From: Saccharomonospora amisosensis
Lineage (GTDB): Bacteria > Actinomycetota > Actinomycetes > Mycobacteriales > Pseudonocardiaceae
Assembly: GCF_011761185.1 (NCBI RefSeq)
Contig: NZ_JAAOYM010000002.1
Coordinates: 248,001 to 312,000 of the forward strand
DNA: 64,000 bases
Reading direction: 5' to 3'
The notes under the pieces are model-generated. The model did not search any database, was not told the origin of the DNA, and saw only the letters and a program-made list of their open reading frames with translations. Shown piece after piece: positions 55,554 through 63,695 of the stretch (within the stretch, counting starts at the first letter, position 1; each line of letters starts with the position of its first letter). A program made the position numbers and the translations under genes.

Positions 55554-56150
55554 TCACAGGTACTGGCCGGTGTTGCCGATGCCGTGCCCCTGCTGGTCGC
55601 CTGCTCCGGCAGGGCCAGGCACCCCGGCGCCGGGCGGAAGGCCACGGCGCATGTGCTCCAACTGCACGCGGGCGGCCATCTGCTGGGCGAACAGCGCTGT
55701 CTGGATCCCGTGGAACAGCCCCTCAAGCCAGCCGACGAGCTGTGCTTGCGCGATCCGCAACTCGGCGTCGGAAGGGATGCTGTCGGCGGTGAACGGCGCG
55801 ACCAGCCGTTCCAACTCGTCCTGCAGTTCCGGTGCGAGTGCCTCCTCGAGTTCCTTCATCGAAGTCGAGTGGATCTCACGTAGCCTGCTGCGGCTGGCGT
55901 CGTCGAGTGGGGCCGCGCGCACTTCCTCAAGCAACTGCTTGATCATCGTGCCGATGCGCATGACCTTGGCGGGCTCTTCCACCATGTCGCCGACCGACTC
56001 GGTCTTGTCGGTTTCCCCGCCGGGGCCGATCCGTGCCGCTCCCACCGGCGAGCCGTCCGGACCGACGACAACCACGTGTTGTGACTGGTCGGCGTCGACA
56101 TCGTCGCCCGGGTTCGGATTGGGAGAGTTCGGCTGGGTCATATGCTCCAT
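55554..56150 (-). CDS. bpa: Bacterial proteasome activator
   Basis: 198 residues. The core VMRIGTMIKQLLEEVRAAPLD, 'PSDAELRIAQAQLVGWLEGL' and ALFAQQMAARVQLEHM is characteristic of Bpa/PafE (Rv3780). The protein forms a ring and opens the 20S proteasome gate by its C-terminal tail; here the tail is NTGQYL, the expected GQYL motif. The acidic N-terminus is disordered. ATG 56150 or ATG 56141 may start it. Confidence 0.95.
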   Translation of the reverse strand: MEHMTQPNSPNPNPGDDVDADQSQHVVVVGPDGSPVGAARIGPGGETDKTESVGDMVEEPAKVMRIGTMIKQLLEEVRAAPLDDASRSRLREIHSTSMKELEEALAPELQDELERLVAPFTADSIPSDAELRIAQAQLVGWLEGLFHGIQTALFAQQMAARVQLEHMRRGLPPGAGVPGPAGAGDQQGHGIGNTGQYL

Positions 56151-56310
56151 CCTGGCCTACGTCGGAACGTCACCGCGAACGTCCCCGGGGACGATGTGGC
56201 GGTCTTCGAGACGGTCGCGTTGACGCCTTATTCGAACACAGGGTAGCCGCAAACCACGCCCGCGGTGCTCACCAGGCCAACCCCGGACGCGCAGCGAAAC
56301 TACCCCTCCG

Positions 56311-56316
56311 TACGGT
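56311..56316 (+). promoter_or_regulatory. Leaderless-type -10 element (TACGGT) for the aminotransferase-fold gene
   Basis: TACGGT ends seven bases before the ATG at 56324. The upstream 160 bases are the divergent region shared with bpa. Confidence 0.45.
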
Positions 56317-56323
56317 GTCCAGC

Positions 56324-57523
56324 ATGGCGTTCGACGTCGCTCGGATACGTGGGTTGTTTCCTGCATTGGGTGACGGCTGGATTCATTTCGACGGCGCGGC
56401 CGGAATGCTGGTTCCCGAACAGGTCGCCTCCGCGGTGTCGACAGCGATGCGGGCACCGGTTTCCGGGCCGGGCGGAGCGTTCCCGGCCTCGCAGCGCGCC
56501 GAAAGCATCGTGGCCGCCGCCCGCCGCGCCGTGGCCGACCTCGTCGGCGGCGAGCCCGAAGCGGTCGTACTTGGGCCCAGTGCGTCGGTGCTTCTCAGCA
56601 GGCTCGTCGATGTACTTTCCGGCACCTGGACGCTCGGCGACGAGGTCGTGGTGTCCCGGCTCGACGAGCAGGCGAACATCGCACCGTGGGTGCGGTCGGC
56701 GAAGCGGGTAGGCGCGGGTGTTCGCTGGGGTGAGATCGACATCGAAACGTGCGAGCTGCCCGCGTGGCAGTACGAGAGTCTGGTCGGTCCAAGGACCAAG
56801 GCGGTGTCCGTCACCTATGCCTCGGGTTCTGTCGGAACGAGGCCGGACGTGCCCACGGTGGTGGAGATCGCCAAGCGGGTCGGTGCGACTGTGGTTGTCG
56901 ACGCGACGTACGCGGCGCCGTTCCTGCCGTTGGACCTCAACGCGATCGGTGCCGACGCACTTGTGGTTTCCGCGCAGGCGTGGGGTGGGCCCGCGGTGGG
57001 CGCGCTGGTCTTTCGTGACCAGCGGTTGCTGGAGAGTCTGCCGTCGGTCTCGCTCGACCCGAACGCAAGGGGTGCGGCGCGGCTGGAACTGGGGCCGCAC
57101 GCGTATCCGTTGCTGGCGGGCCTGGTCGCCTCGATCGACTACCTCGCGGGCCTCGACGACGCTGCCACCGGCTCCCGTAGGGAGCGCCTGCTCACCTCGC
57201 TGGGCTCGGCGAAGTCCTACCACGCCGGGCTACTGGCTCAGTTGTCCACCGAGTTGCGCTCTATGCGGCACGTGATGGTGATCGGGGACGCGATGCGCCG
57301 GATTCCCGCGCTCGCCTTCACCGTTGCAGACCGCAAGGCAGCCGAGGTCGCCGAGTATCTCGGCGAGCAGGGCCTGTGCGTCTTCGCCGACGAGGGCACC
57401 AGCGGGGTTTTCGCCTCGCTCGGCGTCGGCGAGGTCGGCGGCGCGTTACGGATCGGGCTGGCGCACTACTCGAACGTCTTCGAGATCAACCAACTGGTGC
57501 GGGTGCTGGAAGACCTGGGTTGA
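56324..57523 (+). CDS. Cysteine desulfurase-fold protein lacking the PLP lysine (Rv3778c position)
   Basis: 399 residues, class V aminotransferase fold (FPALGDGWIHFDGAAGMLVP start, RIGLAHYSNVFEINQLV end). Where active members have a His-Lys pair (SxHKxxGPxG), this protein reads SAQAWGGPAVG: Gln218 and Ala219, codons 56975-56980. The usual DxAQxxPH segment reads DATYAAPF. It therefore probably cannot form the internal aldimine and may be a non-enzymatic or repurposed member. Gene order equals Rv3778c beside Rv3777. Confidence 0.8.
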   Translation: MAFDVARIRGLFPALGDGWIHFDGAAGMLVPEQVASAVSTAMRAPVSGPGGAFPASQRAESIVAAARRAVADLVGGEPEAVVLGPSASVLLSRLVDVLSGTWTLGDEVVVSRLDEQANIAPWVRSAKRVGAGVRWGEIDIETCELPAWQYESLVGPRTKAVSVTYASGSVGTRPDVPTVVEIAKRVGATVVVDATYAAPFLPLDLNAIGADALVVSAQAWGGPAVGALVFRDQRLLESLPSVSLDPNARGAARLELGPHAYPLLAGLVASIDYLAGLDDAATGSRRERLLTSLGSAKSYHAGLLAQLSTELRSMRHVMVIGDAMRRIPALAFTVADRKAAEVAEYLGEQGLCVFADEGTSGVFASLGVGEVGGALRIGLAHYSNVFEINQLVRVLEDLG

Positions 57524-57530
57524 GCGCCGC

Positions 57531-58502
57531 TCACCTGGTCAGCAGGATCTTGCCGAAGATCCCGCCTTCCTCGAGCGCTGCGTGGGCATCGGCGGCGCGC
57601 TCGAGCGGGAACGCCTGCCCTATCACCGGCCGGACGGTGCCCAGCTCAACCATGGGCCACAGGTGCTCGCGCACGGCGGCCACGATCTCGCCCTTCTCCT
57701 CGACCGGCCTCGCCCGCAGCGTGGTGGCCGCGATGCTGGCCCGTTTGGCGATCAGCTTGCCCAGGTTCAGTTCGGCCTTGGTGCCGCCCTGCATACCGAT
57801 CACGACGAGCCTGCCACCGGTGGCGAGCGCGTCGATGTTGCGGCCGAGGTACTTTGCCCCCATGTTGTCGAGGATGACGTCGGCCCCGCCGGCCTCCCGC
57901 TTCACTTCCTCGACGAAGTCCTGCTCGCGGTAGTTGATCGTGATGTCGGCGCCCAGTTGGCCGCACCGCTCGAGCCGATCCGGGGAACCCGCCGTGACCG
58001 CGACGGTCGCGCCGAGCGCCTTGCCGACCTGAATCGCGTGCGTGCCGATACCGCCCGCACCTCCGTGCACGAGCAGCACCTCGCCCTCGGAAAGCCCCGC
58101 GTGCATGACCACGTTCGACCACACGGTGCACGCCACTTCGGGGAGTGCCGCCGCGGCTACCAACTCGACCTCACCCGGTACGGGCAGGAGTTGCACCGCG
58201 GGCACCGCAACTCGCTCGGCGTAGCCTCCTCCCGCGAGTAGCGCGCAAACCTCGTCGCCGACCTTCCAGCCGGACACGCCCTCGCCGACCTCGGCGATCG
58301 TTCCGGAACACTCCAGGCCAATGACCTCGCTGGCGCCCGGTGGTGGTGGGTAGTGTCCCTGCCGCTGAAGCAGGTCGGCTCTGTTCACGGCGCTCGCCGC
58401 GACGTCGATGACCACCTCACCCGCACCCGGCACCGGGTCGGGGACCTGCGTCCATTCCAGGTTCTGCGGGCCGCCCGGCTCGCGGACCATGATCGCGCGC
58501 AT
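57531..58502 (-). CDS. NAD(P)H:quinone oxidoreductase, MDR family (Rv3777-like)
   Basis: 323 residues. GroES-like N-half with AVNRADLLQRQGHYPPPPG, and the Rossmann motif VHGGAGGIGTHAIQVGKALGA. No zinc ligands, as expected for zeta-crystallin-type quinone oxidoreductases. It reduces quinones or similar carbonyls with NADPH in the cytosol. A TACAGT -10 lies seven bases before the ATG. It converges on the aminotransferase-fold gene. Confidence 0.88.
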   Translation of the reverse strand: MRAIMVREPGGPQNLEWTQVPDPVPGAGEVVIDVAASAVNRADLLQRQGHYPPPPGASEVIGLECSGTIAEVGEGVSGWKVGDEVCALLAGGGYAERVAVPAVQLLPVPGEVELVAAAALPEVACTVWSNVVMHAGLSEGEVLLVHGGAGGIGTHAIQVGKALGATVAVTAGSPDRLERCGQLGADITINYREQDFVEEVKREAGGADVILDNMGAKYLGRNIDALATGGRLVVIGMQGGTKAELNLGKLIAKRASIAATTLRARPVEEKGEIVAAVREHLWPMVELGTVRPVIGQAFPLERAADAHAALEEGGIFGKILLTR

Positions 58503-58509
58503 AACGCAG

Positions 58510-58515
58510 ACTGTA
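58510..58515 (-). promoter_or_regulatory. Leaderless-type -10 element (TACAGT) for the quinone oxidoreductase
   Basis: TACAGT on the minus strand ends seven bases before the ATG at 58502. Confidence 0.45.
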
Positions 58516-58622
58516 TGTCACGCCGCAACGGCTCGCCCATGCGCGTTCCCTACGAACGGACCTTGACCTTTCCCACAAAAAGATCAAAAGTGACGATCAC
58601 CCGTCACGAAGGGGAAGTGTCT

Positions 58623-60152
58623 ATGTCATCACTCACGGCGAAACTGAGACCAGCCGTCGCGGTCGCGGCGTGTGCGAGCCTGGCTCTCGTCGGCGCCGGC
58701 ACGGCGACCGCGAAACCCGCGGCCGACTCGAACCTGCCGGACAACCTGGTCAGGCAGGTCGACGTCGGCAAGGTCAACCGGCATCTGATCGCGATGCAGC
58801 GGATCGCCGACAGCAGCGGCGGCAGCCGGGCGGCGAGCACCGAGGGGCATGCCAGGTCGGCCGAGTACATCGCCACCAAGCTCGAAGCAGCCGGGTACGA
58901 CGTGACCCGCCAGGAGTTCCCGTTCACCTACACCGAGACGCTTGCCGAGCGGCTCGAGTCCGGGGGCACCGAGTTCGGGATCATCATCATGAGCTACAGC
59001 CCTTCGACGCCGGAGGGTGGGATCACCGCACCGCTCGCCGTGATCCAGCCGGACGACACACCTGGCTGCGAGGTGTCGGACTACGGCGACGTCACGGGCA
59101 AGATCGCCCTGATCAAGCGTGGCGCGTGCACCTTCGCACAGAAGCAGGCGTCCGCCGCCGACGCGGGTGCCGTCGGGGCCGTCATCTACAACAACGTCGA
59201 AGGCGACCTCAACGGCACGCTCGGTGACCCGGATGCAGGGCGTATCCCCACCGGGGGCATTACGCTGGCCGCGGGGGAGGAACTCGCCGCGCAGGACGGC
59301 GCCGAGGTGACGCTGGAACTGAGGGCGCTGTTGGAGGAGCGCACCAGCTACAACGTCATCGCACAGACAAAGACCGGACGTGCCGACAACGTCGTGATGG
59401 CGGGTGCCCACCTGGACAGCGTCACCGAGGGTCCCGGCATCAACGACAACGGCAGCGGGTCGGCCGCGCTGTTGGAGACGGCGCTGCAACTCGGCGGCAA
59501 GCCAAGGGTCAACAACGCCGTGCGATTCGCGTGGTGGAGTGCGGAGGAGTTCGGCCTGGTGGGCTCGACCCACTACGTCAACTCGCTCTCGTTCGAGCAG
59601 CAGCTCGACATCGCGCTGTACCTCAACTTCGACATGATCGGCTCGCCGAACGCGGGGTACTTCGTCTACGACGGTGATGACTCCGACGGCGAGGGCGCGG
59701 GCGCGGGCCCCTACGGCTCGGCACAGATCGAGCAGGCATTCGTCGACTACCTCGACGGAGCGGGCGTCCCGACGCAGGGCACGGACTTCTCCGGCCGTTC
59801 CGACTACGGCGAGTTCATCGCGGTGGGCATTCCCTCGGGCGGGCTGTTCACCGGTGCCGAAGGGGTCAAGACGCAGGAGCAAGCCCAACTGTGGGGCGGT
59901 GAGGCCGGTGTCGCTTACGACCCGTGCTACCACCAGACCTGCGACAACCTGGGCAACATCGATCGGGTGGCGCTTGACCGCAACGCCGACGCGATGGCCT
60001 GGGTGACGGCGACGTACGCCCTCAGCACCGAGGACGTCAACGGCGTCGCCGCGACGGCGGCGAAGGACAGGAAGCAGGTCGCGGCCCAACGCGCGAACGC
60101 GCAGACCATGCGGGCCGCGGCGGCCGAACACGGTCACGCCGAGTCCGCCTGA
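58623..60152 (+). CDS. Secreted M28 aminopeptidase with PA domain
   Basis: 509 residues. A cleavable signal peptide (RPAVAVAACASLALVGAG...ATAKP) is followed by a protease-associated domain (about 140-260, 'ALIKRGACTFAQKQASAADA'). The M28 catalytic part has the two-zinc ligands in MAGAHLDSV, INDNGSGS, WWSAEEFGL, NFDMIG and CYHQTCDNL. It resembles Streptomyces griseus aminopeptidase and mycobacterial LpqL but without a lipobox, so it should be free outside the cell. An AAGGGGAAG ribosome site precedes the ATG. Confidence 0.9.
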   Translation: MSSLTAKLRPAVAVAACASLALVGAGTATAKPAADSNLPDNLVRQVDVGKVNRHLIAMQRIADSSGGSRAASTEGHARSAEYIATKLEAAGYDVTRQEFPFTYTETLAERLESGGTEFGIIIMSYSPSTPEGGITAPLAVIQPDDTPGCEVSDYGDVTGKIALIKRGACTFAQKQASAADAGAVGAVIYNNVEGDLNGTLGDPDAGRIPTGGITLAAGEELAAQDGAEVTLELRALLEERTSYNVIAQTKTGRADNVVMAGAHLDSVTEGPGINDNGSGSAALLETALQLGGKPRVNNAVRFAWWSAEEFGLVGSTHYVNSLSFEQQLDIALYLNFDMIGSPNAGYFVYDGDDSDGEGAGAGPYGSAQIEQAFVDYLDGAGVPTQGTDFSGRSDYGEFIAVGIPSGGLFTGAEGVKTQEQAQLWGGEAGVAYDPCYHQTCDNLGNIDRVALDRNADAMAWVTATYALSTEDVNGVAATAAKDRKQVAAQRANAQTMRAAAAEHGHAESA

Positions 60153-60157
60153 CGCGC

Positions 60158-60200
60158 ACCCGGTGGTCGTGGGTGGCGTCGCCGCTCACGACCACCGGGT
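60158..60200. terminator. Perfect 14-bp hairpin between convergent genes
   Basis: ACCCGGTGGTCGTG (60158-60171) pairs with CACGACCACCGGGT (60187-60200) over a 15-base loop. It sits between the ends of the M28 peptidase and the YpfJ-type gene and can serve both. Confidence 0.7.
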
Positions 60201-60210
60201 CACGCGGGCT

Positions 60211-61110
60211 TCAGCCGAGATCAGGGGCGCCGAAGGTGTCGCAACGGGCCGGGTCCGCGGTGTTGAGGCCGGTGGTGAACCAGTGCTCCCGCTGAGCCGA
60301 GGTGCCGTGCGTGAACCGTGATTCGTCCACCTCGCCGCCGAACTCCCGCTGTATGAAGTCGTCGCCGATGCGGCCTGCGGTGTCGAGCGCGGCCGCGATG
60401 TCGTCCCTGGTTATCTCGGTCAGCAGCGGCCGCCCGTTCTCGGTGAGCGTTGTGGTGGCGTTGCGCGCCCACACCCCCGCGTAGCAGTCGGCCTGCAACT
60501 CCAGTCGCACACTGTCCGACGTCGGTCCGGCGCCTTCGCGGACCCGCGTCGAGATTCCCAGCAGGTTCTGTACGTGGTGGCCGTACTCGTGGGCGAGCAC
60601 GTAGGCCTCGGAGAACAGGCCGCCCCGCGCGCCGAAGCGCTGCCTCAGGTCGGCGAAGAACGCCAGGTCGAGGTACACCCCGGCGTCGGTGGGGCAGTAG
60701 AAAGGTCCGGCGTCGGAGCCCGCGGAGCCGCACGCGGTGTCGATCCGGCCGCTGAAGAACGTGGTGACGGACTCGTGATAGGTGAGTCCGGTGCGGGCGA
60801 GTTCGCCCGCCCAGTAGTCCTGGATCGAGTTCACGATCGCCACGACGGCGCACTCGTGATCGGTGTTGGCGTCGGCGCCGGTGCGGCATTCCCTGGCGAG
60901 CGAGTCACTGTCGACCTGCTGGCCTGGTTCGACAGTACCGAGGGTCGACGTGTCCACAGGTACGCCACCGAGCTGGCCGAGTACGAAGTAGATGAGCAGC
61001 CCGACGATCCCGAGACCGCCTCCGCCGATCGCGACCCGCCCACCCACGCCGCCACCGCGCAGGTCGCGGACCTCGGAGACGTCCAGTTCGGCGTCCTCGT
61101 TGAATCTCAC
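60211..61110 (-). CDS. YpfJ-type neutral zinc metallopeptidase, membrane-anchored
   Basis: 299 residues. Short cytoplasmic N-terminus, one membrane segment (IGGGGLGIVGLLIYFVLGQL), then an outer domain with zinc motif HEYGHHVQNLLG and 'RLELQADCYAGVWA'. This is the KPN_02809/YpfJ family (zinc_peptidase). The substrate is unknown. The GTG at 61110 matches the family N-terminus (RFNEDAELD, then RGGG) and has a TATTGT -10 eight bases upstream; the TTG at 61122 is the alternative. Confidence 0.87.
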   Translation of the reverse strand: MRFNEDAELDVSEVRDLRGGGVGGRVAIGGGGLGIVGLLIYFVLGQLGGVPVDTSTLGTVEPGQQVDSDSLARECRTGADANTDHECAVVAIVNSIQDYWAGELARTGLTYHESVTTFFSGRIDTACGSAGSDAGPFYCPTDAGVYLDLAFFADLRQRFGARGGLFSEAYVLAHEYGHHVQNLLGISTRVREGAGPTSDSVRLELQADCYAGVWARNATTTLTENGRPLLTEITRDDIAAALDTAGRIGDDFIQREFGGEVDESRFTHGTSAQREHWFTTGLNTADPARCDTFGAPDLG

Positions 61111-61118
61111 GAGCGAAG

Positions 61119-61124
61119 ACAATA
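61119..61124 (-). promoter_or_regulatory. Leaderless-type -10 element (TATTGT) for the YpfJ-type gene
   Basis: TATTGT on the minus strand ends eight bases before the GTG at 61110 and supports that start. Confidence 0.45.
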
Positions 61125-61137
61125 TGCCAACACAAAA

Positions 61138-61174
61138 CCTGGGTGCGGTGTGCCCGAAAGCATCCGCACCCAGG
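61138..61174 (-). terminator. Orphan hairpin followed by TTTTGT on the minus strand
   Basis: CCTGGGTGCGG (61138-61148) and CCGCACCCAGG (61164-61174) form a perfect 11-bp stem. Read on the minus strand it is followed by TTTTGTG, as in an intrinsic terminator. No minus-strand gene is seen just upstream. It lies behind the -10 of the YpfJ-type gene. Confidence 0.5.
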
Positions 61175-61547
61175 ATTACCGAGGTTGTCCATTTGTCTGA
61201 GCGGTCGACCGTTTACCGGGTCGGCGAGGGCACTGCGGCGCGTGCCAGAACATCGCGCCGAAACAGGCCCGATCGACGCCGTCTTGTGCGAGAAGACGCG
61301 TAGAACATCCCGGACTGCCCACGATCACGGCCGAGGCGTCACAAGCCGTCTCGACCGTGGGAACACAGTCCCCGCTGCTCCTCGACAGCGGGACGGTCAA
61401 CCGCGCGTGTCACCATTCGTCACCGCATCACCTGACCCTTTCCCGGCGGAGCACCGAACCGGTACTGGGCTGGAGTCCTCGACTTTGTTCGGTGACTCCG
61501 TCCGATGCCTCCAGGGTGCTCCGTTTGGAGTCAGCTCGCAACCAAAT
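61175..61547. other. Non-coding stretch upstream of the MarR gene
   Basis: About 370 bases in which I see no credible gene. Open frames here lack ribosome sites and recognisable sequence. It lies between the orphan hairpin and the MarR operator candidate. Confidence 0.4.
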
Positions 61548-61573
61548 CGCAACCCACCATTTGGTGAGTTGCG
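61548..61573. promoter_or_regulatory. 26-bp palindrome, MarR operator candidate
   Basis: CGCAACCCACCA and TGGTGAGTTGCG flank a central TT; the arms are complementary except for one position. It lies 55 bases upstream of the MarR start and 40 bases before its -10. Size and symmetry suit a MarR dimer, so autoregulation is plausible. A further CGCAAC copy lies at 61538-61543. Confidence 0.6.
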
Positions 61574-61613
61574 GTATTGGCCACTCGGCGCGGGAACCCG
61601 GGTGCCGTGGCTC

Positions 61614-61619
61614 TACTCT
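61614..61619 (+). promoter_or_regulatory. Leaderless-type -10 element (TACTCT) for the MarR gene
   Basis: TACTCT ends eight bases before the ATG at 61628. Confidence 0.45.
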
Positions 61620-61627
61620 CCGTTGCC

Positions 61628-62104
61628 ATGACCGAGGTTTCGCGCCGGGTGCGCTGGCTGACCGATACCGAAATGCTGGCGTGGCGCTCCTACATCGTGT
61701 CGACACTGAAACTGCGGCAGCGGCTGCACCGGGAACTCACCGATCAGCACGACGTCTCGCTCACCGACTACGAGGTGCTGGTCTGCCTTTCAATGGCCGA
61801 GGACGGCAGCATGCGGATGACCGAACTCGCGCAGCTGCTGGGTTCGACGAAGAGCAGGCTGTCGCACCAGGTCGCGCGCATGGAGGAAGCCGGATACCTG
61901 CGCAGGGGCAAGGACCCGCGGGACCGCAGGGGCGTCACGGCGGAGTTGACGCAGGAGGGCGAGGGCTTGCTGGAACGCTCCGCGCCGACCCACGTCGAAG
62001 GCGTGCGCGAGCATTTCGTCGACCTGCTGACCACCGAGGAGCAGTTGCTGCTGGGAGAGGTGTTCTCGCGGGTGCTCGCACACCTGACAGAGCTTGAGGA
62101 CTGA
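61628..62104 (+). CDS. MarR-family transcriptional regulator
   Basis: 158 residues. Winged-helix pattern 'MTELAQLLGSTKSRLSHQVARMEEAGYLRR' (recognition helix) with wing DPRDRRGVTAELTQEG, flanked by dimerisation helices. It is a typical MarR repressor. The upstream palindrome is its likely operator. No divergent efflux or degradation gene adjoins it, so the ligand and the wider regulon are unknown. Confidence 0.92.
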   Translation: MTEVSRRVRWLTDTEMLAWRSYIVSTLKLRQRLHRELTDQHDVSLTDYEVLVCLSMAEDGSMRMTELAQLLGSTKSRLSHQVARMEEAGYLRRGKDPRDRRGVTAELTQEGEGLLERSAPTHVEGVREHFVDLLTTEEQLLLGEVFSRVLAHLTELED

Positions 62105-62124
62105 GGCGTTACGCTGAGCGCCAG

Positions 62125-62209
62125 GGAAGCGTGGCAGAGCGGCCGAATGCACTCGCCTTGAAAGCGAGCGACGGGCAACCGTCCGGGGGTTCAAATCCCT
62201 CCGCTTCCG
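62125..62209 (+). tRNA. tRNA-Ser (anticodon UGA)
   Basis: 85 bases. The acceptor stem GGAAGCG pairs with CGCTTCC, the discriminator is G. The anticodon stem CTCGC/GCGAG encloses CTTGAAA, giving anticodon TGA. A long variable arm (ACGGGCAACCGT) marks it as a serine tRNA. T-arm GGGGGTTCAAATCCCTC is present. CCA is not encoded. Confidence 0.95.
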
Positions 62210-62225
62210 CGCCTGTGACCAGGGA

Positions 62226-62263
62226 AGAAGCCGGGGCGGACCACACGTGCCGCCCCGGCTTCT
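62226..62263 (+). terminator. Terminator hairpin after tRNA-Ser
   Basis: A perfect 14-bp stem (62226-62239 with 62250-62263) encloses the 10-base loop ACCACACGTG and is followed by CCTGTCT. It starts 17 bases after the tRNA. Confidence 0.75.
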
Positions 62264-62330
62264 CCTGTCTCCGTTGCAGTTTGCGTTGCGGTTGTGCCGT
62301 TCAGACGGCGGTTGAGGTCGCGGTGATGGT

Positions 62331-62933
62331 TCAACCAAGCTCGCCGACCGTCGCGTTCACCGTCGGCCGTGGCCATTTCTGCCTTGAGCGGCACGCGATG
62401 CGCCGTGCGGCTGTCGCGTTCATCCGCCAGCGCGCCATGCGTTCACTGACCCGGAAGTACCTGGCCACCGTCGCATCCGTCCAGCCACGAAACGCCGCCG
62501 TGCGTGCGGCGGAGCAGGGTATGAGCAGCTCACCCGACAACTCGGCGGCTTCCTGTTCCAGCTCCGCGGGCGACGACACACAGCTGTTCTCCGCGCTGAG
62601 AAGCACGCCGAAGTCGTGCTCTAGAAGCACGTGAGCCATCTCGTGCGCGATGGTCGAGCGACGCCGCTTCCACTCGTGGACGTGGTTCTCGACTATGACC
62701 TTGCCGCGCCCCACGGCCAGCAACGCGGCCGAGAACGCCTCGGCCCGCGGGCCCATGAAGTGCCGCACCGCCGGTTCCGGCAGCCATGGGTGGCTCAGAT
62801 CGAAGACCTCGATGCCATAGAGCTCGGCCAGCGCGTAGGGGTCCATCGGTGCGAAAGCCGCGATGCCCATCTCCTCGCGCACCTCGAGCGCGAGCCGCTT
62901 CGCCGTCGCCTTGAATCCGCGCCGCAGGGACAC
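62331..62933 (-). CDS. ImmA/IrrE-family metallopeptidase
   Basis: 200 residues. The zinc motif is STIAHEMAHVLLEHDFG, followed by the family pattern 'ELEQEAAELSGELLIP', where the third ligand Glu lies. The C-terminal 60 residues are helical and basic. ImmA/IrrE peptidases cleave a partner repressor in response to a signal. The partner is the XRE protein one base upstream. A GGGAGAGC site precedes the GTG. Confidence 0.85.
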   Translation of the reverse strand: MSLRRGFKATAKRLALEVREEMGIAAFAPMDPYALAELYGIEVFDLSHPWLPEPAVRHFMGPRAEAFSAALLAVGRGKVIVENHVHEWKRRRSTIAHEMAHVLLEHDFGVLLSAENSCVSSPAELEQEAAELSGELLIPCSAARTAAFRGWTDATVARYFRVSERMARWRMNATAARRIACRSRQKWPRPTVNATVGELG

Positions 62934-62934
62934 G

Positions 62935-63306
62935 CTAGCTCTCCCGCCGGTCGGCCTTGATCCTTCGCATGGTGGCTCCGAAGATCTCCAGCAGGTACTC
63001 CCTGTCCGCCTCGGTGAGGTCCTCGTGGGCGCGCAGCAGCAGTGCGAGTTGGGTTTCCAGCGCGGGTCCGCGTTCCTGGCGTGGTCGCGAGTCGGGCCAC
63101 ACCATGAACTCCTCGGCGGGCGAGCCAAGCCACTGCACGAGGGCGATGAACCCGTCGAGGTCCGGCCTGTGGCCGTTGCCCATCCGGCTGAGTAGGGACG
63201 GGCTCACCCCTGCCTCCTCGGCGAGCTGTCGCCACGACAACCCCCGAGCCCTGCGCTGGGCGTCGAGCGCGTCGTGCAGCCTGCGCGCGTCCATCCGGCC
63301 TTCCAT
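62935..63306 (-). CDS. XRE-family helix-turn-helix regulator paired with ImmA
   Basis: 123 residues. Helix-turn-helix 'GLSWRQLAEEAGVSPSLLSRMGNG' at about 20-43, then a helical C-terminal part ending in RIKADRRES. It is separated from the peptidase gene by one base. It is the probable DNA-binding substrate of the peptidase. The ATG at 63306 has an AAAGGG site; the ATG at 63294 is possible. Confidence 0.85.
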   Translation of the reverse strand: MEGRMDARRLHDALDAQRRARGLSWRQLAEEAGVSPSLLSRMGNGHRPDLDGFIALVQWLGSPAEEFMVWPDSRPRQERGPALETQLALLLRAHEDLTEADREYLLEIFGATMRRIKADRRES

Positions 63307-63428
63307 GTCACTGCCCTTTCGTCTCCTCCGTTTCAATATCACAGGGGTGTGTCATTCCTGCCAGCTGTGCCAGTGCTGACCTATCGTTTCAGCAAAGCAA
63401 CACGAGGGAAGGTGAGGGGGCGGCATTG

Positions 63429-63695
63429 GTGCGCAAGCGGTTCCTGGTTCGGTTCCAGGTGTCGGCGGACTCGTTGACATGGCTGGTGATCCGCGACGGC
63501 GATGTCCTCGAAAGGTACTGCCGCAAGTGCGACGCGATCGGCAGGGCGGCGCGGCTGGCAAGAGCCGACCCGCCCGCCGCTCTCGTGATCGAGCGGATGG
63601 ACGGAACTGTTCAGGCAACGAGAAGATACGGCCCCGGCTCGCCGGACGGAGCCGATCCGGCGGGCGCGTACCGTGAGCCGGGAAGTACGGTGTGA
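63429..63695 (+). CDS. Small DUF2188-like protein
   Basis: 88 residues. The pattern is 'TWLVIRDGDVLERYCRKCDA' then ALVIERMDGTVQATRRYG, the beta-alpha-beta shape of DUF2188 proteins, which often bear phage- or stress-related annotations. The TTG at 63426 is an equally possible start. It overlaps the next gene by GTGA and is divergent from the XRE-ImmA pair. Confidence 0.6.
   Translation: MRKRFLVRFQVSADSLTWLVIRDGDVLERYCRKCDAIGRAARLARADPPAALVIERMDGTVQATRRYGPGSPDGADPAGAYREPGSTV

Noticed and set aside
61357..62097. 246-codon plus-strand frame overlapping the MarR gene
   Set aside because: The same stretch encodes a complete MarR protein in another frame, and this frame crosses its promoter and operator.
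62125..62263. Integration site at tRNA-Ser
   Set aside because: No integrase and no repeated tRNA 3' segment were found within the window; the hairpin after it is an ordinary terminator.
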